Below are positions 7,140-13,475 of a stretch of 29,104 nucleotides of DNA, one piece after another. The DNA lies in contig CAJMAX010000009.1 in assembly GCA_905211505.1 (NCBI GenBank), positions 1 through 29,104 on the forward strand, written 5' to 3'. How positions within the stretch are numbered: the stretch's first letter is position 1; the number at the start of each line of letters is the position of its first letter. The notes beneath the pieces are model-generated. The model made no database searches. It was not told where the DNA came from and saw nothing but the letters and a program-made list of their open reading frames with translations. Both the position numbers and the translations under genes were made by a program. Source of the stretch: an uncultured bacterium. Its GTDB lineage: Bacteria > Cyanobacteriota > Vampirovibrionia > Gastranaerophilales > Gastranaerophilaceae.

Positions 7140-7181
7140 AAAAAGAAAGCTAACTTATTGTTATAAGTTAGCTTTCTTTTT
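7140..7181. terminator. Bidirectional terminator between thrS and trkH
   Basis: A perfect 19-base inverted repeat (7140-7158 and 7163-7181) with loop TGTT. The outer part of the stem is A-rich on the left and T-rich on the right, so either strand yields a hairpin ending in U residues. It lies between convergent genes. Confidence 0.88.
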
Positions 7182-7207
7182 GTTTCGAACGCTAAATAGT
7201 AATATTA

Positions 7208-8668
7208 TTACTTAACTTTCCAAAAATCTTTATTTAATAATACCAGAAATGGTATTATTTCTAAACGACCAATAAGCATATTAAAAATAAAAATAACCTT
7301 AGATGCTAAAGATAGAGTTGCAAAACTTCCCATCGGACCAACTACAACTCCCAACCCCGGGCCAATATCTCCCAGAGTGGCTATTGCGGAAGTCAAACCA
7401 ATAGCTACATCTTCTTCTAACAAAGTCAGAGCTATCGCACTCACAGCCCAGATTCCGAAGAAACAAAATGAGAAAAACAAGGTCTGCCGAATTACATCAG
7501 TCGAAACAACTTTATTGTCAATCTTTATTGTTCGTACAGCATTTGGGTGCAAAATTTTATACAACTCATTTTTAATATACTTAAAAATTAAAATCCAGCG
7601 CGTAATTTTTAACCCGCCGCCTGCAGAACCCGAACAAGATGATATAAACATTGCTACAAACAAAATTATTTTTGCATCAAATGACCATAATTGAAAATCT
7701 TCACTTGCACTACCTGTTGAAGTAGCAAGAGTCAATATTTGATAAAATGATGCCGTTAAAGAATGAAATGCAGTAAAATTCTGCTGAAAATATAATACTC
7801 CGGCTAAAGCAAGCGAAAAAATCACAATAGTGAAAAAGTACCATCTAAATTCTTCACTTTTCCAGAACAACGACAATTTCCTTTTTGCAATAACCTTGGA
7901 TTGAAGAACAAAACTTGTACCGGCAAAAAACATGAAACAGGTAATAATCCAGGTAATAATATTCGACCCATATCCCTCGATACTTCTGGAATTTGGAGAA
8001 AAACCACCGGCAGCTAAAGTTGACATCGCATTACAGATACAATCATAAGGATTCATGCCAGCCAGCCACAAACATAATGCACAAAGAACAGTTAGCCCTG
8101 CATAAACAAGCCACAATGCAGAAGCTGTATTTTTTATTCTTGGAGTAAACTTATCCTCAGTCGGTCCCGGAGCCTCTGCAAAAAACATCTGACGTCCAGC
8201 AACCGCAAACTGAGGTAATATAGCTACGAATAAAACTATTATCCCCATTCCACCAAGCCATTGAGTAAAAGACCTCCAAAAAATTATGGCTCTTGGATAA
8301 TCAAATCTCTGCAATATTGTAGCACCGGTTGTTGTAATCCCTGAAACTGCTTCAAACAAGGCATCAATAGGAGCTAAACCATAGTATAAATATGGAATAG
8401 CTGCAATCACTCCAAACATAAGCCATGAGGTTGAAACAATAGCAAGAGCTTCAGATTTTTTTATATCATTCAAAGATTCTACAGTAACATTTTTTACGCA
8501 TCTTTTGAAAATAGCCCCTATAAATAATGCAAAAATTCCTGCAGCAAAAAATGGCAGAATAGAACCAAATTCTTGGTAATATAGAGCTACGAATATTGGA
8601 ATAAAGGTCACAAGACCAATATCCATTAATATTAAACCAAGTGCATTAACTATATAACTTAATCTCAT
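7208..8668 (-). CDS. trkH: Trk-type potassium uptake protein, membrane subunit
   Basis: The K+-translocating subunit of the Trk/Ktr superfamily, working with the RCK protein encoded just upstream. The 486 residues form a polytopic membrane protein with four pore loops, each centred on a filter glycine: ITTTGATIL (residues 111-119), STLAAGGFSP, LATSTGSASEDF and ATLGDIGPGLG. The paired helices around each loop are visible as hydrophobic runs. The length matches E. coli TrkH (483). Start and stop fit the context: the ATG is three bases after the trkA stop, with AGGG overlapping that stop. It is the last gene of the minus-strand operon mtnP-yggT-yggT-trkA-trkH and ends at the hairpin 7140-7181. 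Confidence 0.95.
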   Translation of the reverse strand: MRLSYIVNALGLILMDIGLVTFIPIFVALYYQEFGSILPFFAAGIFALFIGAIFKRCVKNVTVESLNDIKKSEALAIVSTSWLMFGVIAAIPYLYYGLAPIDALFEAVSGITTTGATILQRFDYPRAIIFWRSFTQWLGGMGIIVLFVAILPQFAVAGRQMFFAEAPGPTEDKFTPRIKNTASALWLVYAGLTVLCALCLWLAGMNPYDCICNAMSTLAAGGFSPNSRSIEGYGSNIITWIITCFMFFAGTSFVLQSKVIAKRKLSLFWKSEEFRWYFFTIVIFSLALAGVLYFQQNFTAFHSLTASFYQILTLATSTGSASEDFQLWSFDAKIILFVAMFISSCSGSAGGGLKITRWILIFKYIKNELYKILHPNAVRTIKIDNKVVSTDVIRQTLFFSFCFFGIWAVSAIALTLLEEDVAIGLTSAIATLGDIGPGLGVVVGPMGSFATLSLASKVIFIFNMLIGRLEIIPFLVLLNKDFWKVK

Positions 8669-8671
8669 ACC

Positions 8672-10012
8672 CTACGCTACCTTGAAATAATCTTTTATCT
8701 TCTGTGCAGTATCTGCTTTCGTAAATATAATCAAAATATCATGTTCTTTTATCTGTGTATCACCTTTTGGAATAATAACATGATTTCTACGTTGAATAAT
8801 ACCTACAATAGCTGGGGCTGGGAAACGTAATTCCATAATTTTTTTATCGTTAAAATCATGTTGTACTGCAATTTCTAACACCTCTGCCGCTCCCTGCTCT
8901 ACAGTAGCTAATATATCAACATTTGTTTCGTCTAAATCATTTCTGACTTCATTTATTGCCGAAGTTTTTGGAGAAACCGCAATATCAATCCCGACTTTCT
9001 CAAATAATGGAATATTTAAAACCTTAGAAACTCTTGAAATAACCCTTTTTACTCCAAGTTGCTTAACAAGTAAAGAGCAAAGCAAATTTCTTTCATCATT
9101 GTTTGTAACTGAAATCACAACATCGCTTGAACCAATTTCTTCTTCATCCAAAATCTTCAAATTGGTTCCGTCTCCATTAATTACGAGCGTTCTTTGCAAT
9201 TCTTGAGCTAAAAATTCGCAACGCTCATAATTTTTTTCAATAATTTTGGTTCTAATTTTCATTTCTTCTAAATTCTTAGCAAGCATATAACCAACATTAC
9301 CACCGCCAATTATAGAAACAGATTTTACCTGCTCTTTTTCATGAAAAAATGTTCCGGCTAAAATATCCAATGAGCGAGAAGTACCCATGAATATAAGCTT
9401 ATCATCTTCATTAATTTCGGTTAACCCATTCGGAATAAATAAAAAATTATCACGTTTCACACCAACAATAATAGTATCCTTTGTAAATCCGCAATCTTTA
9501 ACCATTTTTCCAACAATAGAAGAGCCCGGCTTTACTTTATACTCAAGCAGTCTAGCCTTACCATCTGCAAAGTTTTCAACATCAAGGGCATGTGCGACTG
9601 TTACAATTCGGAATAATTCTTGAGTAAGAAGAGCCTCCGGCCAAATAACATAATCAATGAAAAAATCACCGAGATAATCACCAGTTTTATCAAGCTCCAT
9701 TGTATTACGGTATTCTTCTTTTGAAACAAAACAAATAGTTCTGATTCCGCTTATTTTTTTTGCAGATAAACAGGCTACGATATTAGCCTCATCTAGAGCT
9801 GTACATGCTATAAAGACATCCGAGTTAATAATATCAGCAGCCTTAAGGACATTAATATCTGTAGCATTACCATGCACAAAACTAATATCAAGCTTATCAA
9901 ATTCATCTGTTCTGTTTTCTTCTTTATCTATTACTGTAATATCATGATCTTCAAAAAACTCAGTAGCTAAAAGGCAACCAACCTCTGTTGCTCCATAAAT
10001 TACAATCTTCAT
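8672..10012 (-). CDS. trkA: Trk potassium uptake regulatory subunit, two RCK domains
   Basis: A peripheral cytoplasmic NAD(H)/nucleotide-binding protein that gates TrkH. The 446 residues contain two RCK_N/RCK_C units, as in E. coli TrkA (458). The first Rossmann fold starts MKIVIYGATEVGCLLA with IDKEENR as the acidic end of beta-2. The second starts near residue 230 with VSIIGGGNVGYMLAKNL. Each is followed by a TrkA_C domain (around 145-225 and 370-446; the second includes VEQGAAEVLEIAV and GDTQIKEHDILIIF). The first glycine motif reads GATEVG rather than the common GxGxxG, so nucleotide affinity of that half may differ. The gene starts six bases after the upstream yggT gene, whose last codons supply the GGAT ribosome site. 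Confidence 0.95.
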   Translation of the reverse strand: MKIVIYGATEVGCLLATEFFEDHDITVIDKEENRTDEFDKLDISFVHGNATDINVLKAADIINSDVFIACTALDEANIVACLSAKKISGIRTICFVSKEEYRNTMELDKTGDYLGDFFIDYVIWPEALLTQELFRIVTVAHALDVENFADGKARLLEYKVKPGSSIVGKMVKDCGFTKDTIIVGVKRDNFLFIPNGLTEINEDDKLIFMGTSRSLDILAGTFFHEKEQVKSVSIIGGGNVGYMLAKNLEEMKIRTKIIEKNYERCEFLAQELQRTLVINGDGTNLKILDEEEIGSSDVVISVTNNDERNLLCSLLVKQLGVKRVISRVSKVLNIPLFEKVGIDIAVSPKTSAINEVRNDLDETNVDILATVEQGAAEVLEIAVQHDFNDKKIMELRFPAPAIVGIIQRRNHVIIPKGDTQIKEHDILIIFTKADTAQKIKDYFKVA

Positions 10013-10018
10013 ATATAA

Positions 10019-10312
10019 TTATCCTATCCAGCCAAACAATGAAAATATAAAAACGGCACCATAAACAATAGCATTTCTCAAAATTATTAACACGAAAGTA
10101 GCCACAATAGGCGACAAATCAATAAACCCCAATGGTGGAATAAACTTTCTAAATAAATCAAGATACAAATCAACAGAAGTTCTTAGGGCTTTCAATATCG
10201 GATTATCCCAATTTAAACCCGGTATCCAAGTCAAAAAACATCTGACCACTATCATCAATAAGTATATGTAAAAACAATTTGCAATTGCCTGAACAATTTT
10301 AATTGCTATCAT
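10019..10312 (-). CDS. YggT-family membrane protein (second copy)
   Basis: A small integral membrane protein with the single YggT repeat: a first helix (ALANCFYIYLLMIVV-like, near residues 8-25), the signature FLTWIPGLNWDNP, an amphipathic stretch LDLFRKFIPPLGFIDLSPI, and a second helix (VATFVLIILRNAIVYGAVFIF). The ATG at 10312 lies one base past the stop of the preceding yggT and has AAAGGA upstream; the longer frame to 10339 would overlap that gene and is less likely. The biochemical role of YggT proteins is not established. The cyanobacterial relative Ycf19 and E. coli YggT have been linked to membrane organisation and osmotic growth. The position directly ahead of trkA-trkH suggests a link to potassium or turgor. 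Confidence 0.87.
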   Translation of the reverse strand: MIAIKIVQAIANCFYIYLLMIVVRCFLTWIPGLNWDNPILKALRTSVDLYLDLFRKFIPPLGFIDLSPIVATFVLIILRNAIVYGAVFIFSLFGWIG

Positions 10313-10313
10313 T

Positions 10314-10643
10314 TTATTTATCCTTTCCCTTTTCCTCATTTAATTTTTGCATTAACTCTTCCGGAGTTACTACAATTATCTTTGGATTTTTGTCAGCATA
10401 ATATTTAGCATATATCTTTCTTAATCCCATAGAAACTAGAACTGCAACAACCATTACAAGAGTCGGAGACAAAGAAAAACCTGCAACTGGCGGAATTATA
10501 TAAAAACCGGCAAATTTAAAAATAAAATCAAACAACGGATAATCCGGATTTATATTCGGCACCCAGGACAAAAGACATGCTCCCAGAACAAAATACAAAT
10601 ACAAATTAACCAATCTATCAAGAAATAAAATTAAATTTGCCAT
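10314..10643 (-). CDS. YggT-family membrane protein (first copy)
   Basis: A 109-residue protein with two hydrophobic segments and the YggT signature in diverged form: LLSWVPNINPDYPLFDFIFKF then IIPPVAGFSLSPTLVMVVAVLV. Unlike its neighbour it carries a charged cytoplasmic-looking tail of about 30 residues (KYYADKNPK... EELMQKLNEEKGKDK). E. coli YggT is one protein with two such repeats; here the two repeats are separate adjacent genes, so they may form a heterodimer (inference). It starts nine bases after the mtnP stop, with AGAGGAT just before the ATG, and ends one base before the start of the second copy. Confidence 0.84.
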   Translation of the reverse strand: MANLILFLDRLVNLYLYFVLGACLLSWVPNINPDYPLFDFIFKFAGFYIIPPVAGFSLSPTLVMVVAVLVSMGLRKIYAKYYADKNPKIIVVTPEELMQKLNEEKGKDK

Positions 10644-10652
10644 AGATCCTCT

Positions 10653-11453
10653 TTATAAATCTAGTTTTGTAGAATTCATACAGTCACAGTGTTCTTGCGC
10701 CATAGGAATATTCTCTATCATAGTAAATAATAAAGATTTTAAATTAGCCACATTATTATTAAATACCTCAATAACAGCGTCATGAGAAACAGGAGGAACA
10801 TCTCCAACCAATCCTGCATCATAATCCGTAATTAATGAAATATTTAAAGGACACATATTCATTTCTTTAACAAGATAAGCTTCAGGGTATGCGGTCATAT
10901 TGATAACCTGCCATCCCTGTTTAGTAAAGAAAGCTGATTCCGCTTTTGTAGAAAATCTTGGGCCATTGATTACAACAACGGTACCAGATTCATGGATAGG
11001 AATACCAAGTTTTTTACCTGTTTCAATTGCTAATGCTCTTAATTCAGGACAATAAGTATCTGCAGGTGACGGATGCTGAACAACAGGCCCCTCAAAAAAG
11101 GTTGTCTTTCTTCCATCTGTCCAATCTACAAATTGATCGCATATAACGAAATCACCCGGCTTTACTTCTTTTTGAAGACTGCCTGCTGCACAAGGTGAAA
11201 TTACTCTTTTACAGCCAAGATGTTTCATTGCCCACACATTTGCTCTAAAGTTTACAAGATGAGGCGGAATTGAATGATTTCTGCCATGACGCGGCATAAA
11301 TGCTACATTGTGCTCTCCAATTTTTCCTAAGAATACACTATCACTAGTTTCACCATAAGGTGTATCAACTTTTACTTCTTCAATATTTTCTAAAAAACTA
11401 TAAAAGCCTGAACCACCAAATACACCAATTGTTGCCTTATTCAATATTTCCAT
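10653..11453 (-). CDS. mtnP: S-methyl-5'-thioadenosine phosphorylase (purine nucleoside phosphorylase family)
   Basis: Splits methylthioadenosine, the by-product of spermidine synthesis, into adenine and methylthioribose-1-phosphate. PNP/MTAP family 2 features: IGVFGGSGFYSF at the N-terminus (phosphate loop), PRHGRNHSIPPHLVNFRANVWAM, SPCAAGSLQ, FVDWTDGRKTTFFEG, a VINGPRFSTKAES active-site segment, INMTAYPEA (purine and ribose contacts) and TDYDAG. The paired aspartates in TDYD favour a 6-aminopurine, as in MTAP, over the Asn of inosine/guanosine enzymes. ATG 11453 is chosen because GGGAG lies six bases upstream; the in-frame ATG at 11483 lacks a site. It heads the operon leading into yggT-yggT-trkA-trkH. 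Adenine released here could feed apt at 17958, and agmatinase at 22182 belongs to the same polyamine economy. Confidence 0.9.
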   Translation of the reverse strand: MEILNKATIGVFGGSGFYSFLENIEEVKVDTPYGETSDSVFLGKIGEHNVAFMPRHGRNHSIPPHLVNFRANVWAMKHLGCKRVISPCAAGSLQKEVKPGDFVICDQFVDWTDGRKTTFFEGPVVQHPSPADTYCPELRALAIETGKKLGIPIHESGTVVVINGPRFSTKAESAFFTKQGWQVINMTAYPEAYLVKEMNMCPLNISLITDYDAGLVGDVPPVSHDAVIEVFNNNVANLKSLLFTMIENIPMAQEHCDCMNSTKLDL

Positions 11454-11492
11454 ATTTTTCTCCCACATTTTAATGTCTGTCATACAGAATTT

Positions 11493-11517
11493 AGCCTAAC
11501 ACAAAACGTCAGCCTAA
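11493..11517. repeat. Direct repeat AGCCTAA upstream of mtnP
   Basis: AGCCTAA at 11493-11499 and 11511-11517, an 18-base period. It lies in the expected promoter region of the minus-strand mtnP operon and could be a regulator site. No clear -10/-35 pair is visible. A seven-base repeat may also be chance. Confidence 0.25.
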
Positions 11518-11726
11518 ACAATAGTTGTATTTTATTTTACAATATAAACTTTCTTTTTACAAAAGATAAATAAAACTTCACATAGAAGTACCCCTAACGG
11601 TTAATATAAAACTATCCACAAGACTAATTAAAAAGAATGTATATATTAGATTCAATATAATTAATCTTTTTCATACTTCCAGCTATTCTTAATTCAACGA
11701 GCCTCATTCCGGGGCTCTTTTCTTTT
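11518..11726 (+). other. Gene-free AT-rich stretch ending in a terminator-like hairpin
   Basis: No credible coding region is present on either strand. At 11699-11703 and 11713-11717, GAGCC pairs with GGCTC, followed by TTTTCTTTT, a typical plus-strand terminator. No plus-strand gene lies upstream, so either a short unknown RNA begins within 11530-11650 or the hairpin is incidental. A small ACTTC/GAAGT hairpin lies around 11577-11592. I recognise no known RNA family here. Confidence 0.35.
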
Positions 11727-11755
11727 GTAACAAAATGCAAACTTAAGTTACAAAA
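11723..11755. promoter_or_regulatory. Nine-base inverted repeat overlapping a -35
   Basis: TTTTGTAAC (11723-11731) and GTTACAAAA (11747-11755) are exact complements separated by 15 bases. The right arm covers the -35 of the promoter for the gene at 11808, the usual geometry of a repressor operator. Confidence 0.4.
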
Positions 11756-11775
11756 TCCCCAAAATATGATAAAAT
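11748..11775 (+). promoter_or_regulatory. Promoter of the secreted protein/TPR genes
   Basis: TTACAA (11748-11753), 16 bases, then TAAAAT (11770-11775) within TGATAAAAT, an extended -10. The predicted start is near 11782, about 26 bases before the ATG. Confidence 0.6.
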
Positions 11776-11807
11776 GCCATTGAAACAAAAAGAAAGAGAG
11801 AGTTTGT

Positions 11808-12482
11808 ATGAGAAACAAAATTTTAACAGCACTACTAACATTAGTACTAGCAGCGCAAGTGGCAATGGCTGAACCATTCAATGCCAATGCAAAAACCAAA
11901 CGAATTCCTGCAGGAACGACACTGTCTTTAAAAATGCTTACACCCATAAACACAGGATATAACACAAAGGGTACAAGTTTTACAGCAATGTTAATGACAG
12001 ATCAGAAATCAAACGATGATGTGATTTTACCTATGGGTTCAATTGTAAGAGGGGATATCAAAGAAATCACTCCGGCAAAAAGGTTATCAAAAGGCCCTAT
12101 TTTATATCTTGACTTTGATCATGTAGTAACTCCTAACGGAAGACAATTGCCATTATCTTTAACAATTGTTGGCCGCGCCGATATGACTAACGACGGAGGT
12201 ATCACAACAACTAAAGGATACTGGGATGCCTGGAAAAAAACTTGTAAGAAATCAGGTGACATAACCAAAAATTCTATTGAATGGGGTAAAAATGTAACTG
12301 ACTCAGGATGGCAATATGTTTTAGTTCCTGTTGCAGCATTCGGAGGAGTCTTTGGAACTGCCGGATATTTTGTATACGACAGTATTGCTGATGTCATCAG
12401 ATTAGGCAAAGATGTACAGATACAATCAAATGAAATTTTAAATGTCATTTTAACAGAACCGGTTGATGTTCCTGTAATTTAA
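11808..12482 (+). CDS. Secreted protein of unknown function with a beta-rich domain
   Basis: I cannot name a characterised family. The 224 residues begin with a Sec signal peptide (MRNKILTALLTLVLAAQVAMA, cleavage likely after AMA, residue 21). The mature N-terminal half reads IPAGTTLSLKMLTPINTGYNTKGTSFTAML...DVILPMGSIVRGDI...GPILYLDFDHVVTPNGRQLPL. This pattern (IPAGT, a beta strand, P-x-GS-x-V-x-G, then a strand ending in PDG/PNG) occurs in exported beta-barrel-like domains of several Gram-negative groups, vaguely like the VirB10/TrbI periplasmic domain. The second half has a Gly/Ala-rich hydrophobic segment (VPVAAFGGVFGTAGYFVYD, about 177-195). The gene has its own promoter and a GAGAG site, and is followed after 14 bases by a TPR gene, probably in the same transcript. 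Periplasmic or outer-membrane location is inferred. Confidence 0.75.
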   Translation: MRNKILTALLTLVLAAQVAMAEPFNANAKTKRIPAGTTLSLKMLTPINTGYNTKGTSFTAMLMTDQKSNDDVILPMGSIVRGDIKEITPAKRLSKGPILYLDFDHVVTPNGRQLPLSLTIVGRADMTNDGGITTTKGYWDAWKKTCKKSGDITKNSIEWGKNVTDSGWQYVLVPVAAFGGVFGTAGYFVYDSIADVIRLGKDVQIQSNEILNVILTEPVDVPVI

Positions 12483-12496
12483 AAAGTTATTTATAT

Positions 12497-13420
12497 ATGT
12501 CTAAACTTGATAAAATAGAAGAGTTACAAGGTCTACTCAAAGAAGATTCATCAAATTTTCAAGCAAGACGACAACTTGCAGTCCTGCTAATGGATTGCGG
12601 ATTTAATGAAGAAGCTTTGCAGCACCTTTTATATCTCGCAAAAATGTTCAAATACGATGACGGGATTTTTTATAATCTCGGCATCGTTTATGAAAAAATG
12701 AGAAAATATACAAAAGCCAAAGAAGCTTACGAAAAAACTATAGAACTTGAACCTGATGCTATGGACGCTGTTTATAATCTTGGGCTTGTATATACAGAAT
12801 TAAAAGAATATAAAAAAGCAATAGAATGTTTTGAAAAAGTTATAGAATCTGACGATAAAGATTCTAATTCATACTTCAATCTCGGGCTTGTATATTTTAA
12901 AATAAAAGATTACCCGCAAGCAATTGACTACTTTCAAAAAACCATTGATCTGAATGATGATGATATTTATGCACACTTTTACATAGGGAATATACTTAAA
13001 GAATTCGGAGATTTAGATTCTGCAAAAGAAAAATTTGAAAAAGTCTTAAGTATATCGCCAGATTATAGCTGGGCTTATTATAACCTCGCAGTAATAAACT
13101 ATGAAGAAGGTAACAGTCAAAAAGCTAAAGAATTTTTAGAAAAAACTATAGAATTAAATCCGATTGACATTGAGGCTTACAAAATACTTGCCAAAATACT
13201 TGCAAAAGACAGAGAATTCGATAAGGCATGTAATATTATGCAAGAGGCCTTATCTAATTGTGAAGAATCCGGGGATTTATACTATATAACAGCAGCAATT
13301 TACAAATTATCGGGCGATAATGAGAATTGTAAAATGTACATGAATGAAGCAATAAGGAATTACCAAACTCTTACGGTTCCAGTAAATATTGTAAAAGAAG
13401 AGTTAAATCGAATTCGATAG
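12497..13420 (+). CDS. Tetratricopeptide repeat protein
   Basis: A 307-residue protein made almost wholly of TPR units of 34 residues. About eight can be laid out from residue 18 to 290, with the usual pattern of N-L-G-x-x-Y at helix A and A-x-x-x-(F/Y)-x-K-(T/V)-I at helix B. Clear copies are YNLGIVYEKMRKYTKAKEAY, YNLGLVYTELKEYKKAIECF, FNLGLVYFKIKDYPQAIDYF and YNLAVINYEEGNSQKAKEF. There is no signal peptide or membrane segment, so a cytoplasmic scaffold or adaptor is expected; the partner is unknown. It follows the secreted protein gene by 14 bases without a clear ribosome site, and proS follows after about 55 bases. Confidence 0.88.
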   Translation: MSKLDKIEELQGLLKEDSSNFQARRQLAVLLMDCGFNEEALQHLLYLAKMFKYDDGIFYNLGIVYEKMRKYTKAKEAYEKTIELEPDAMDAVYNLGLVYTELKEYKKAIECFEKVIESDDKDSNSYFNLGLVYFKIKDYPQAIDYFQKTIDLNDDDIYAHFYIGNILKEFGDLDSAKEKFEKVLSISPDYSWAYYNLAVINYEEGNSQKAKEFLEKTIELNPIDIEAYKILAKILAKDREFDKACNIMQEALSNCEESGDLYYITAAIYKLSGDNENCKMYMNEAIRNYQTLTVPVNIVKEELNRIR

Positions 13421-13431
13421 GTCTATTTTTG

Positions 13432-13440
13432 TGATAAAAT
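13432..13440 (+). promoter_or_regulatory. Extended -10 element upstream of proS
   Basis: TGATAAAAT (TGn followed by TAAAAT), 35 bases before the chosen proS start. No convincing -35. The same nine bases precede the genes at 11808 and 16579. Confidence 0.4.
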
Positions 13441-13475
13441 AAAGACATTGAATAATTTATATGAGGGATAAAATT

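Noticed and set aside
11624..11965. 113-codon minus-strand frame upstream of and inside the secreted-protein gene
   Set aside because: It overlaps a gene with a clear signal peptide, promoter and ribosome site; its translation is low-complexity and no start site is visible.
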